DNA of 64,000 nt. Origin: UBA1081 sp964454355. Lineage in GTDB: Bacteria; Bacillota; Clostridia; Oscillospirales; Acutalibacteraceae. The notes beneath the pieces are model-generated. The model was not told the origin of the DNA, searched no databases, and worked only from the letters and a program-made list of their open reading frames with translations. Below are positions 52,287 through 61,873 of this stretch, in pieces; positions within the stretch are counted from its first letter, which is position 1; the number at the start of each line of letters is the position of its first letter. The stretch lies in NCBI GenBank assembly GCA_964454355.1, contig CAYVTA010000001.1:1-64000 (forward strand), given 5' to 3'. Both the position numbers and the translations under genes were made by a program.

Positions 52287-54614
52287 TTATGCCTTCGTGC
52301 AAAGGATTTTACCGTCTGCTACTGAAACATTTATCTGACTGATGCTCATATTTCTGCTTTCAATAATAATATTTGCAATTGCGTCTTCAATGTGCTTTCT
52401 GATAGCAATGCGAATATCTCTTGCACCTCTTTCGCCGCCTGTTGCGATATCAGCAATAGCTGAATGCACATCATCACTGACATTGAGATTAATGCCTTTA
52501 TCCCGAAGTCCGGGCACAAGATCTGCAATAAGAATTTTTGCAATCTGCTCATAGCTTTCATTATCAAGAGGATTGAAAACAATTACCTCATCAACTCTGC
52601 CGATAAATTCAGGACGAAGGAACTCGTGAAGTCCTTTCATGGCCTTTTCTTTTGATGCATCACCCTGTGTTTTACCAAAGCCCATCGCACTCTCACGGTT
52701 CTGACTGCCTGCATTTGAGGTCATGATGATAACTGTATTTGAAAAATCAACTGTTCTGCCTTGAGCATCACTTGTTTTTCCTTCATCAAGAATTTGAAGA
52801 AGAATATTCATTACATCCGGATGTGCCTTTTCGATTTCATCAAACAAAATTACGGAATAGGGCTTTCTTCTGACCTTTTCTGTAAGCTGTCCGGCTTCAT
52901 CATATCCCACATATCCGGGAGGTGAACCGATAATTCTGGAAACGCTGTGTTTCTCCATAAACTCGGACATATCAAGTCTGATAAGAGTTTCAGGAGTGTC
53001 AAAAAGCTCATTTGCAAGCTGTTTGACAAGCTCTGTTTTACCGACACCTGTAGGACCGACGAAAATAAAGGATGCAGGGCGTTTCTGAGGATTTATCTGA
53101 ATTTTGTTTCTTCTGATAGCAGCAGAAACCGCTTCAACAGCCGCATCCTGACCAATTATTCTGGCTTTGAGATGTGCTTCCATATCTGCAAGCTTGTCAA
53201 GGTCTGAATCAATAATTTTTCTTACGGGTATACCTGTCCAAAGATTGATAACCTTAGCAAGATCGTCTTCCGTAACATCGTTGTCCTTTGCTTTTTCACG
53301 AAGCTCATCAAGAGAGTTTTCTATACTCATCATCTCTGAACGCACAGCGGCAAGTGCCTCATAATCAGGTTCTTCTCCGTCCTGAGTATTCACAAGCTGT
53401 TCTTCGGCAGCTTTAAGCTCCTTAAGTCTGTTTTCCGCAATCTCACAATCACTTATAGCTTTGTTGCGAAGATTTGCACAGGTACAGGCTTCATCAAGAA
53501 GGTCAATTGCCTTATCAGGTAAAAATCTGTCGTTAATATATCTCTCTGAAAGAGTAACGGTAAGATAAAGCAGTCTGTCTGAAATTGAAACACGATGATA
53601 CATTTCATAGTATCCCTTGATGCCCTGAAGCATTTTATAAGCATCATCAATAGAAGGCTCCTCAACCTTTACAGGTTGGAATCTTCTTTCAAGTGCAGAA
53701 TCCTTCTCTATATACTTTCTGTATTCGGTAAATGTGGTTGCACCAATAACCTGTATTTCACCTCTTGAAAGAGCAGGCTTTAAAATATTCGCAGCATTCA
53801 TTGAGCCCTCGGCATCACCTGTACCGACAAGGTTATGAACCTCATCAATAAAGAGAATTATATTTCCCTCAGCCTTGACTTCGTCGACAAGTCCTTTTAT
53901 TCGACTTTCAAACTGACCCCTGAACTGAGTTCCTGCAACAAGAGCAGTAAGATCAAGAAGATGAATTTCTTTATCAACAAGCTTTGCCGGTACTGCACCT
54001 GCTGCAATCTTAAGAGCAAGTCCCTCAGCAATTGCGGTTTTACCTACACCGGGCTCACCTATAAGACACGGATTGTTCTTTGTTCGTCTGCAAAGAATCT
54101 GAGTTACTCTGTAGATCTCGTCCTCTCTGCCGATGATTGCATCAATTTTACCGTCTCTTGCCTTCTTTGTAAGGTCTGTACAGTAGAGATTAAGGAATTT
54201 TCTCTGTTTCTCCTGCTTTTCTTGTTTTTTATCCTTGCCGAAGCGTTTTTTACGCTGTTTTTCTGCCGGAGAATTGTCTTCGTTTTTAGGAACTACGGCA
54301 CCGTCATTACTGTTTTTGTTCATGGTTCCCATAAGTCCCTGCATAAAGGGAAATGTACCTGCCCCGCCGAACTGAAAACCGTTTTCATCTCCACCCATAG
54401 CATCCATTGCGTCACCCAATTGTTCGCTTACGGCATCAATATCTTCTTCGGTAATACCCATGTTTTCCATCATCTGTTTAATGGGACCGATATTCATATC
54501 CATTGCACATTTAAGGCAAAGTCCTTCTTGGGTAGTATCGTCACCCTGAATTTTTGAGATAAAAACCACTGCCGGATTTTTACCGCATTTTGAGCATAAC
54601 ATTCTGTTGTCCAT
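52287..54614 (-). CDS. clpE: ClpE-like ATPase with N-terminal zinc finger
   Basis: An ATP-dependent unfoldase of 775 residues that feeds ClpP. The N-terminus has a zinc finger (MLCSKCGKNPAV and CLKCAMDMN) instead of the Clp_N repeats of ClpC, which points to ClpE. Two AAA+ modules follow: Walker A GEPGVGKTAIAEGLALKI near residue 190 and GPTGVGKTELVKQLA near 535, with a coiled middle part between them (about 395-460). AAGGAG precedes the ATG. It is the last gene of an apparent operon with thyX, yerC, a methyltransferase and hslO. Both clpE and hslO protect against protein damage. Confidence 0.88.
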   Translation of the reverse strand: MDNRMLCSKCGKNPAVVFISKIQGDDTTQEGLCLKCAMDMNIGPIKQMMENMGITEEDIDAVSEQLGDAMDAMGGDENGFQFGGAGTFPFMQGLMGTMNKNSNDGAVVPKNEDNSPAEKQRKKRFGKDKKQEKQEKQRKFLNLYCTDLTKKARDGKIDAIIGREDEIYRVTQILCRRTKNNPCLIGEPGVGKTAIAEGLALKIAAGAVPAKLVDKEIHLLDLTALVAGTQFRGQFESRIKGLVDEVKAEGNIILFIDEVHNLVGTGDAEGSMNAANILKPALSRGEIQVIGATTFTEYRKYIEKDSALERRFQPVKVEEPSIDDAYKMLQGIKGYYEMYHRVSISDRLLYLTVTLSERYINDRFLPDKAIDLLDEACTCANLRNKAISDCEIAENRLKELKAAEEQLVNTQDGEEPDYEALAAVRSEMMSIENSLDELREKAKDNDVTEDDLAKVINLWTGIPVRKIIDSDLDKLADMEAHLKARIIGQDAAVEAVSAAIRRNKIQINPQKRPASFIFVGPTGVGKTELVKQLANELFDTPETLIRLDMSEFMEKHSVSRIIGSPPGYVGYDEAGQLTEKVRRKPYSVILFDEIEKAHPDVMNILLQILDEGKTSDAQGRTVDFSNTVIIMTSNAGSQNRESAMGFGKTQGDASKEKAMKGLHEFLRPEFIGRVDEVIVFNPLDNESYEQIAKILIADLVPGLRDKGINLNVSDDVHSAIADIATGGERGARDIRIAIRKHIEDAIANIIIESRNMSISQINVSVADGKILCTKA

Positions 54615-54625
54615 TTATTTTCTCC

Positions 54626-55501
54626 TTAGGTAGCTTCATCAATCAAATCAAGAATATCACGACTTGAGAAATTGTAAGCTTTGTTGCAAAATTGACACTT
54701 AACTTCCGTATTTTCGTCCTGTGCCATATCAAGAAGCTCTGTTTTACCTGCTGAAATAAGCGCATTTTGCACACGCTCAAGAGAACAGTCGCATTCATAT
54801 ACAGGATGCATTTCATCAAGAACTTCAATGTTAAAAGATGGTAAAACTGCCTTGCAGATATCCTCGGGAGTCATACCTTCAACAAGCATCTTTGTAACCG
54901 ACTGAATACCCTGAATATCTTTTTCAACCATATCTATCGTATCGTCTGCAGCCGTGGGAAGAAGCTGAATCAGGAAACCGCCGGCTTTAAGAACAGACTT
55001 ATCCTGTGCAACAAGTACACCCAGTCCGCATACAGACGGTGTCTGCTCACTTGTTGCAAAATATGAAGTAATATCCTCTGCAATCTCACCGGAAACGATA
55101 GGAACTTGTCCCACAAAAGGCTCTTTAAGTCCCAGATCTTTTATAACGGTAAGAAAACCGTTTGTTCCTACTGCTGTGCCTACATCTAATTTCCCTTTAC
55201 TGTTCAAAGGAAGCTCTACGTTTCCGTCAACAATATAGCCTTTAACATGGCAATTGCTGTCTGCAACAGCAATAACGGAACCGGCAGGGCCGCCGCCGTT
55301 TATTTTTACGGTAAGAGTATCATTTTTACCTTTAAGCATACTGCCCATCATAGCAGATGCAGTAAGCAGTCTGCCCAGTGCGGCTGTACAAACCTTTGAT
55401 GTTGAATGTATTTCAAACGCTTCCTGGACGACGTCAGTTGTATCACAAGCCATAATAAGCAATGTTCCGTCATCAGAAATGCATCTAACAAGTTTTCCCA
55501 T
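54626..55501 (-). CDS. hslO: Hsp33 redox-regulated chaperone
   Basis: A cytoplasmic holdase switched on by oxidation. The 291 residues start with MGKLVRCISDDGTLLIM; the redox zinc center is built from CDC (YECDCSLERV) and CxxC (VKCQFCNKAY) near the end. The substrate-binding domain with GSGG-like PLNSKGKLDVGTAVGTNGF is intact. GAGGT precedes the ATG. It is 11 bases upstream of clpE on the same strand, so redox chaperone and unfoldase are likely made together. Confidence 0.95.
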   Translation of the reverse strand: MGKLVRCISDDGTLLIMACDTTDVVQEAFEIHSTSKVCTAALGRLLTASAMMGSMLKGKNDTLTVKINGGGPAGSVIAVADSNCHVKGYIVDGNVELPLNSKGKLDVGTAVGTNGFLTVIKDLGLKEPFVGQVPIVSGEIAEDITSYFATSEQTPSVCGLGVLVAQDKSVLKAGGFLIQLLPTAADDTIDMVEKDIQGIQSVTKMLVEGMTPEDICKAVLPSFNIEVLDEMHPVYECDCSLERVQNALISAGKTELLDMAQDENTEVKCQFCNKAYNFSSRDILDLIDEAT

Positions 55502-55518
55502 TAATTATACCTCTGTTT

Positions 55519-56247
55519 TTATAATTTTATTGCCGAAATATAAACCCTGTGTGAACTATCCTTCGGCTTTCTGAATTTCATATCATCATATACTCCTGAA
55601 ACGGAAAATCCCGATTCTTTGAGCCATTGACAGATTTCATCAATCTCATATGCTCTTTCGGAAAAATATTCACATTCCCTAACATAGGAATCGCCTTGCG
55701 AGATAAATATATCAAGGCTCATATCCACCGTTTTGCTTTTCTTTCTGTAGTAATTCTGCCAGACGACATATGCATCATCAGTTTCGTATACAAAAGTATT
55801 GTCGCCCAGTACATATTCATGTTTAAAGGGAGTGTTTACATCAAAAACAAAAACTCCGCCTTTTTCAAGATGCTTACTTACTGCGTAAAATGTTTTTTTT
55901 ACATCCGAAGGAGAAGTGAGGTGATTTATACCGTCAAGGGAACAGACTGCCGCATTTACGGTTGAACCGAGATTCAGTTTCCTCATATCCTGGCAGATGA
56001 TCAGAGCATTATCCAACTTTTCAGCAGCAATAGCAAGCATATCCGAAGACAAATCTGAAAGTATCATTTCATAGCCGTATGATGCAAGAAAAGCTGACAG
56101 TGTGCCTGTTCCGCAGGCTAAATCAAGAAGCCTTCCGATGTCACATCCGTTTTTCACAAGCAGCTTTCTTATATACTCCGCCCGTTTTTCATATTCTACA
56201 TCCTGAGTAAGTTCATCGTAAACAATGGCAAAAGAATTATAACTCAT
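55519..56247 (-). CDS. Class I SAM-dependent methyltransferase
   Basis: A 242-residue methyltransferase with the SAM motif LLDLACGTGTLSAFLASYG and the acidic loop DLSSDMLAIAAEKL. The N-terminus YNSFAIVYDELTQDVEYEK is typical of small-molecule or tRNA-type methyltransferases of this family in Firmicutes; the substrate is unknown. Its ATG overlaps the stop of yerC by four bases, and hslO follows after 17 bases. Confidence 0.88.
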   Translation of the reverse strand: MSYNSFAIVYDELTQDVEYEKRAEYIRKLLVKNGCDIGRLLDLACGTGTLSAFLASYGYEMILSDLSSDMLAIAAEKLDNALIICQDMRKLNLGSTVNAAVCSLDGINHLTSPSDVKKTFYAVSKHLEKGGVFVFDVNTPFKHEYVLGDNTFVYETDDAYVVWQNYYRKKSKTVDMSLDIFISQGDSYVRECEYFSERAYEIDEICQWLKESGFSVSGVYDDMKFRKPKDSSHRVYISAIKL

Positions 56248-56528
56248 TCTTTATCTACCCTTGTAAAAATATCATACTGATTGTAATTCGTCATATAACG
56301 CTTTACACGGCTGATGGTTGCAGGGGATGCACCCGTCTGTTCTTCAATTTCATCATACTTTTTGCCTTCTGATACCATTTTTGCGACTACAAAGCGTTGA
56401 GCCATTGCACTCACTTCAGTATCTGTGCACAAATCTTTGAAAAAAGCGGCACATTCCTCCTCGTTTTTCAGTGATAAAACAGCTTTATAAAGCATTTTTG
56501 CATTTTCGATCTTTACGCTTTCTTTCAT
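56244..56528 (-). CDS. yerC: YerC/YecD-family TrpR-like DNA-binding protein
   Basis: A 94-residue protein with a TrpR-like helix-turn-helix (FVVAKMVSEGKKYDEIEEQT, then GASPATISRVKRYM). The B. subtilis YerC group is poorly understood; it binds DNA but the target is unclear. I place the start at the ATG at 56528 with AAAGGGCGG upstream, since the TTG at 56546 lies inside that site. It may regulate its own operon (thyX, methyltransferase, hslO, clpE). Confidence 0.85.
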   Translation of the reverse strand: MKESVKIENAKMLYKAVLSLKNEEECAAFFKDLCTDTEVSAMAQRFVVAKMVSEGKKYDEIEEQTGASPATISRVKRYMTNYNQYDIFTRVDKE

Positions 56529-56550
56529 GGCAAACCGCCCTTTCAATATA

Positions 56551-57939
56551 TCAAAGATTTATAAAATTCTGTTTAACTTCCTGAGCTTTTCCGCAGGAAA
56601 GTATTCCCTCGGGACAGGATGAAATATAGCAGCTCGGACCGTATTTGTTAAAAATTGCTGGTGAAACAGCTCTGAGCTGACGAAGCATTTCAATTGCATA
56701 TTCTCTGATTTCCCACTGAGCTCTGTTACAGGTTCTCAGCTTCATAAACAACATAAGCTCTCTGCCGTTCATTGATGAAACAATATCAAGAGTATTTCCG
56801 CTAAGCTGGCAATATACAAGCTGCTCTTCACTGCATCCGAGTTCTTTGAGTGATGTGTACAGTTCATTAATTTTTTCAAATGCAGCATGATAACGGTCCA
56901 AGAGTTCACCGTTCACAGCAACAGTTTCAGGAACAATATACTTCTTTCGATTTGTAAGAGTCAAGCAGGGAACCATAAGAGAATGCATCCTGTGACGTGC
57001 AAAATGAGTTATTGACGAAAGAGATACTCCGTTAAGACGGAATGTATAATTTATGGTTTCCAACGGTCTGGGTCTTATTGAAGACAGCACACAGTCAAGA
57101 ATTTTATCAACATTTCCCGCATCCGCAACAATTTTTTCTATAGCATCGGGCGTATACTGTCTTGTCCAAATAAGGGCAGATCTTGCAACGCTTTTTTCTG
57201 CATCGGGAGAATATGAAAGAAGCTGAACCTTCTCTTCGGTTTTTATATTCTCTTCGTAATTATTAAACATATAGCCTAATGCTATTTTATCGGAATTTTC
57301 GGGCTTTCTTTTAAAGAAATCAATGCATATACCCGGTGTGAGTTTTTCAAGCTGCTCATAGAGCTGTGTTCCAAGGTCGTAAAGCTCCTTGAACGCACTG
57401 CCTCTGCCAAAAAGCATGGAACGAAGAACCAACAGCAGCTCTCTTGCATTTATAGTACAGAAGAAATTGCTTCTAAGACAATAAGGAAGCAAGAATCTGG
57501 CATCTTCCTTCGGAACTCCTGCATCAACAAATGCATTGTATTCACCGAAAAGATAGTCCATTGTCTCACAGTACTTGTCCTCAAGCTCCTTTTTTTCAAG
57601 GAACGGAACATAATATCCGCAGTCGCCGAAATTTACATAACGTCTTGATTTTACGGTAAATGAAGCGAGTCTGAATTCAATCATAAACTGTTCAACAAAT
57701 ACGGAAACATCATTAAATGCAATATTAAAGACTGTATGCTCAATTGTGGAGTTGTGACCTGACCGAGTTACTTTTGAAATGAGCTTTGCGTTTTTTTCTC
57801 TGTCTTGAGATTTTTCTAAAATCTCAAACGCATTACCCTCCTGAGTTGAAATTCTGCCTGCCGCAGCAGGAATTTTCTCATCCGTATCACTCATTCCGAT
57901 GATTTTTGCAATTGAGCCTCTGTAGTTTTCTGTATTCAT
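56551..57939 (-). CDS. thyX: Double-length FAD-dependent thymidylate synthase-like protein
   Basis: Makes dTMP from dUMP with a flavin and methylene-tetrahydrofolate. The usual ThyX has about 220-250 residues; this one has 462 with two homologous halves. The first half shows HNSTIEHTVFNIAFND and QFMIEFRLASFTVKSRRYVNF. The second shows THFARHRMHSLMVPCLT, an imperfect form of the RHRxxSxNxxSxRY signature, plus LRTCNRAQWEIREYAIEML. Long clostridial ThyX proteins are known, so the gene may be fully active, but I cannot tell which half binds FAD and dUMP. It is the first gene of a five-gene run. TTGACC-17-TAATAT stands upstream. Confidence 0.82.
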   Translation of the reverse strand: MNTENYRGSIAKIIGMSDTDEKIPAAAGRISTQEGNAFEILEKSQDREKNAKLISKVTRSGHNSTIEHTVFNIAFNDVSVFVEQFMIEFRLASFTVKSRRYVNFGDCGYYVPFLEKKELEDKYCETMDYLFGEYNAFVDAGVPKEDARFLLPYCLRSNFFCTINARELLLVLRSMLFGRGSAFKELYDLGTQLYEQLEKLTPGICIDFFKRKPENSDKIALGYMFNNYEENIKTEEKVQLLSYSPDAEKSVARSALIWTRQYTPDAIEKIVADAGNVDKILDCVLSSIRPRPLETINYTFRLNGVSLSSITHFARHRMHSLMVPCLTLTNRKKYIVPETVAVNGELLDRYHAAFEKINELYTSLKELGCSEEQLVYCQLSGNTLDIVSSMNGRELMLFMKLRTCNRAQWEIREYAIEMLRQLRAVSPAIFNKYGPSCYISSCPEGILSCGKAQEVKQNFINL

Positions 57940-57971
57940 AATCCTTACTCACCTCAAACTTAATCAGATTA

Positions 57972-58051
57972 ATATTATCACAGAATTGAAAAAAGGTCAA
58001 CCATAATATAATAAAAATAGACTTGAACTTTATAAATTCATATGATAAAAT
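57972..58051. promoter_or_regulatory. Divergent promoters of thyX and the oxidoreductase fusion
   Basis: Toward thyX (minus): TTGACC at 57995-58000 and TAATAT at 57972-57977, 17 bases apart. Toward the fusion gene (plus): TTGAAC at 58023-58028 and TAAAAT at 58046-58051, again 17 apart. No palindrome was seen between them. Confidence 0.7.
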
Positions 58052-58085
58052 CTAACATAACAGATTCAATTTGGAAGTGATATCA

Positions 58086-59888
58086 ATGGATAAAATTAAG
58101 ATAGGTGTTCTCGGTGCAGGCAGAGGAAAATCAATGATGCAGTACTGTCAGGCGGCTGATAACGCTGTGCTTGTGGCTGTATGTGACTACTCTGAGTTTC
58201 ATATTAACAGAATCAAAGAAAAACTAAATGATGACAGCATCAGTTATTACTCATCTTTTGATGAATTTATTGAGCATGATATGGATGCAGTCGTTCTTGC
58301 TAATTTTGCCAATGAGCATGCACCCTATGCGGTAAAATGCCTTAACAAAGGTCTTCATGTTATCAGCGAGGTACTTCCCTGCCAAACTCTCAAAGAGGCT
58401 GTTGAGCTTGTTGAAGCTGTTGAAAAGACAGGCAAAATATACGCTTATGCAGAGAATTACTGCTATATGCCTGCTACATATGAAATGAGAAAGCTTTACA
58501 GAGAAGGCAAAATCGGGGAATTTGAGTACGGTGAAGGCGAATATATGCACAACTGCGAACCGGATTGGGATTATCTCACATTTGGCGATCCCAACCACTG
58601 GAGAAATACAATGAGTGCATTTTATTATTGCACACATTCAATAGGTCCGCTTATTCACATAACCGGTCTTCGTCCCGTATCTGTTACAGGTTTTGAGATG
58701 CCCTTTAATGCAAGAATGGCTCGAATGGGTGCAAAAGCAGGTAATGCCGGTGTTGAGATGATAACTCTTGAAAACGGTGCTGTTATTAAGAGTCTGCATG
58801 GTGTAGGCTGTTCAAGAAACTCCATTTGGTACACTGTTTACGGTTCAGACGGCAGACTTGAAAGTGCAAGAGAAGACACAAAGAAGGGTGATGTTACAAC
58901 TCTTTATGTAAACAATCCCGAAAACTTCTCTGTTAAATGCTATCAGCCACAATCTGCATTTGATGACATTGCCAAGGATTTCGGACACGGAAACTCAGAT
59001 TTTTACTCGATGTATCATGCAGTTGAAAAAATGAGAGGCAATGAACAGGCTGATATTGTTGATATATATGAAGCTCTTGATATGTTCCTGCCCGGAATCT
59101 TTGCTTACCGTTCTGTACTTAACGGCGGTATTCCCATGGAGGTTCCCAATTTCAGAGATCCTGCTGTAAGAGAAAAATACAGAAACGATACACAATGCAC
59201 TGATCCGAATGTTGCAGGAGATATGCTTATTCCCTCATATTCAAAAGGAAATCCTGAAATTCCCGATGAAATATACGAGGAACACAAAAGAACATGGAAA
59301 CCTCATGCAATGTCTTCAAACAAGCAGTTAAAGCTTATCGTTTTCCCCAAAGACAAAGAAATTCCTCAGCTTCCCGAAGGATATTCAATCAGAAGATATC
59401 AGGGTGAAGAGGATATTCCTCATTGGATAAGAATTTGCAATAACGGTCTTGTCCGTTACGGTGCCGATAATTCCGCATTCACAGACTGTATGGAAAACAT
59501 TGACACATACGAAGACACATTCTTCATTGTTAACGAAAAAGAAATACCTGTCGCAACAATAACTGCAGTACGCAAGTATCCCACAACAGGTTTAGGTCTT
59601 GTTCATATGGTATCCGTTGCTGATTCCGAAAGAGGAAAAGGACTCGGTCATGCTCTTTGTGCGATTGCAGAAAAGCATTTCTATGACAATGGTGTTAAAA
59701 TGGCTACTCTTACAACGGACGATTACAGAATTGCTGCCTGCAAGAGCTATCTTAAGGCAGGCTGGATGCCCGTAAATCACGATGTGGATATGGTTATCCG
59801 TTGGACGAGAGTTATGAAGAAGTTTGGCATCACCGAGCTTCAGATGGTAACTGAAGACGGAGAAAAGGATGTTCTGCTGAAAATATAA
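58086..59888 (+). CDS. Gfo/Idh/MocA oxidoreductase fused to a GNAT acetyltransferase
   Basis: A 600-residue fusion. The first 365 residues are a Gfo/Idh/MocA oxidoreductase with the Rossmann motif IGVLGAGRGKSMMQYC, the linker ANFANEHAPYAV and the substrate domain motif GKIYAYAENYCYMPATYE. Residues about 430-570 are a GNAT acetyltransferase with VSVADSERGKGLGHALCA, DDYRIAACKSYLKAGWMP. The joint protein could oxidise a sugar and then acetylate the product, in tandem. The ATG at 58086 has GGAAG upstream. The first half is related to the oxidoreductase at 10969-12063. No partner genes are adjacent. Confidence 0.85.
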   Translation: MDKIKIGVLGAGRGKSMMQYCQAADNAVLVAVCDYSEFHINRIKEKLNDDSISYYSSFDEFIEHDMDAVVLANFANEHAPYAVKCLNKGLHVISEVLPCQTLKEAVELVEAVEKTGKIYAYAENYCYMPATYEMRKLYREGKIGEFEYGEGEYMHNCEPDWDYLTFGDPNHWRNTMSAFYYCTHSIGPLIHITGLRPVSVTGFEMPFNARMARMGAKAGNAGVEMITLENGAVIKSLHGVGCSRNSIWYTVYGSDGRLESAREDTKKGDVTTLYVNNPENFSVKCYQPQSAFDDIAKDFGHGNSDFYSMYHAVEKMRGNEQADIVDIYEALDMFLPGIFAYRSVLNGGIPMEVPNFRDPAVREKYRNDTQCTDPNVAGDMLIPSYSKGNPEIPDEIYEEHKRTWKPHAMSSNKQLKLIVFPKDKEIPQLPEGYSIRRYQGEEDIPHWIRICNNGLVRYGADNSAFTDCMENIDTYEDTFFIVNEKEIPVATITAVRKYPTTGLGLVHMVSVADSERGKGLGHALCAIAEKHFYDNGVKMATLTTDDYRIAACKSYLKAGWMPVNHDVDMVIRWTRVMKKFGITELQMVTEDGEKDVLLKI

Positions 59889-59915
59889 GAAATAGCGTGT
59901 TAAATTATTATAAAC

Positions 59916-59952
59916 ATGAGCCTCTAAAAGTTAAACACTTTTGGAGGCTCAT
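59916..59952. repeat. Near-perfect 16-bp inverted repeat
   Basis: ATGAGCCTCTAAAAGT and ACTTTTGGAGGCTCAT (one T-G pair) across a 5-base loop. Neither side has a good T run, so it is not a classic terminator. It sits just outside the ftsH-tetR module and may be a boundary or a miniature element. Confidence 0.75.
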
Positions 59953-60034
59953 ATCAATTGAGTGATTTTCCGTTTTAGGAATTATTTTTTGTCTTTATGT
60001 TTTTTCAGCTCACAAGCCGATGTTAAGGAAATGC

Positions 60035-61855
60035 TTATTTTGCGTTCAAAATCTCCATAAACTCGTCGCCGGTAATGGTTTCTTTTTCGTATAGATACAT
60101 CGTCAGCTCCTGCAACTTCTCCCTGTTTTCCATCAGCAGTCGGCGAGCCTTTTCATGCTGCTTTTTCACCAACTCTACCACTAGCTCGTCCACCTTCGTT
60201 TGAGTTTCAGCGGAGCAGGCAAGGCTTGCGTCGCCGCCCAGATACTGATTTGTCACGGTTTCCAACGCCACCATATCAAACGCATCACTCATACCGTAGC
60301 GGGTAATCATGGCACGTGCCAGCTTAGTAGCCTGTTCAATATCGTTGGATGCACCGGTGGAAACGGAGCCAAGTGCCACTTCTTCGGCAGCTCTGCCGCC
60401 TGCATAAGTTGCGATTCGGTTCTCTATTTCTTCTTTTGTCATCAGATAGTGATTATCCTGCTCCACCTGCATGGTGTAACCCAATGCACCGGAGGTTCTT
60501 GGGATAATGGTGATTTTTTGGACAGGAGCACTATGGGATTGAAGGGCAGCTACCAGTGCATGACCGATTTCGTGGTATGCAACAGCCATTTTTTCATTAT
60601 CGGAGAGAATGGCGTTTTTCTTTTGGTAACCGGCAATAACAACCTCAATGGATTCCTCAAGATCTTCCTGTGTTGCATATTTTCTGCCGCTGCGAACGGC
60701 TCTCAGTGCTGCTTCGTTTACAATGTTGGCCAATTCTGCACCGGATGCACCCGATGCCATACGAGCCACGGTTCTATAGTCCATGTTGTCGGCAACCTTC
60801 ACCTTCTTAGCATGAACACGCAAGATCTTTTCTCTGCCGTCCAGATCTGGCAACTCCACAGGAACACGACGGTCAAAACGGCCGGGACGTGTCAATGCAG
60901 GGTCGAGAGATTCGGGACGGTTGGTGGCAGCAAGGATCATAACGCCGGAGTTACCTTCAAAACCGTCCATTTCGGTCAAGAGCTGGTTCAACGTCTGCTC
61001 ACGTTCATCGTTACCACCGTGACCGCTTGTATTACGCTTCTGACCGATGGCATCGATCTCATCGATAAACACGATACAAGGGGCTTTTTCCTTTGCCTGC
61101 TTAAAGAGGTCTCTAACCTTACTTGCACCCATACCAACGAACATTTCAACAAACTCAGAGCCGGAAATAGCGAAGAAAGGCACGTTTGCTTCACCTGCAA
61201 CAGCCTTTGCCAGCATAGTCTTACCGGTGCCGGGAGGGCCTACCAACAGAACACCCTTGGGCATCGTAGCACCAATCTCCCTGTATTTACTCGGGTCGTG
61301 TAAGTAATCCACGATCTCCGAAAGGCTCTCCTCTGCCTCGTCCACGCCCTCCACATCAGCAAAGCTGATACCGTCTGAGGATTTAACATAAACCTTGGCG
61401 TTGGACTTACCCATATTGAAAGACATTGAATTTGGACCGCCTCCGGCTTTTTCAAGCATCTTCTTGGACAGCAATCGACCAAGCAGGGCAAAAAATGCCA
61501 TAGGCAGAATCCATGTTACAAGAAAACTCAGCAGTACATTCGGTTCTTCCACGATCTCGGTGGAAAAATCCGCTCCGGATTCATAAAGCCGTTCCGTGAG
61601 ATTTGGATCGTCCATTAGTCCGGTCTTATATATCTGCGTGTTTTCCGCATCCGTAAAGATGATCTGATTGTCTTCAATGGACACTTGACCGATATTCTTT
61701 TCCTCTGTCATTGTCATAAAAGTACCGTAATCCACTTCTTTGACTTGCAATTCCGCCAATTTTGGGATAGCCAACATATTCAGTAGCACCACGAACAGCA
61801 TAGCGATCACACAATAAAAGATTAATGGTTTCTTTGGACTTTTAACTTCATTCAT
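60035..61855 (-). CDS. ftsH: FtsH-type membrane AAA+ metalloprotease
   Basis: An ATP-dependent zinc protease in the membrane, removing damaged or specific proteins. The 606 residues show two N-terminal membrane segments (about 15-35 and 110-130), a AAA+ module (GPPGTGKTMLAKAVAG, FIDEIDAIGQKR, second region of homology ATNRPESLDPAL) and the zinc motif HEIGH (AYHEIGHALV near residue 427). I choose the ATG at 61855. The DNA is visibly richer in G and C than the genes around it, and the gene is divergent from a TetR regulator, so it was probably acquired and is likely a second ftsH with its own regulation. Confidence 0.93.
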   Translation of the reverse strand: MNEVKSPKKPLIFYCVIAMLFVVLLNMLAIPKLAELQVKEVDYGTFMTMTEEKNIGQVSIEDNQIIFTDAENTQIYKTGLMDDPNLTERLYESGADFSTEIVEEPNVLLSFLVTWILPMAFFALLGRLLSKKMLEKAGGGPNSMSFNMGKSNAKVYVKSSDGISFADVEGVDEAEESLSEIVDYLHDPSKYREIGATMPKGVLLVGPPGTGKTMLAKAVAGEANVPFFAISGSEFVEMFVGMGASKVRDLFKQAKEKAPCIVFIDEIDAIGQKRNTSGHGGNDEREQTLNQLLTEMDGFEGNSGVMILAATNRPESLDPALTRPGRFDRRVPVELPDLDGREKILRVHAKKVKVADNMDYRTVARMASGASGAELANIVNEAALRAVRSGRKYATQEDLEESIEVVIAGYQKKNAILSDNEKMAVAYHEIGHALVAALQSHSAPVQKITIIPRTSGALGYTMQVEQDNHYLMTKEEIENRIATYAGGRAAEEVALGSVSTGASNDIEQATKLARAMITRYGMSDAFDMVALETVTNQYLGGDASLACSAETQTKVDELVVELVKKQHEKARRLLMENREKLQELTMYLYEKETITGDEFMEILNAK

Positions 61856-61873
61856 AGTTTTTATTACACCTCC

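Noticed and set aside
53835..54557. A 240-codon plus-strand frame opposite the clpE-like gene
   Set aside because: Shadow of a conserved AAA+ coding region; composition is Phe/Ser/Cys-rich nonsense with no ribosome site.
59916..59952. Inverted repeat as the ftsH terminator
   Set aside because: The stem is strong but no T run follows on the minus strand, so it is listed as a repeat instead.
60200..61303. A 367-codon open frame on the plus strand opposite ftsH
   Set aside because: It is antisense to strong, motif-rich ftsH, is full of Cys and His in no pattern, and has no ribosome site or family likeness; higher GC makes long shadow frames likely.
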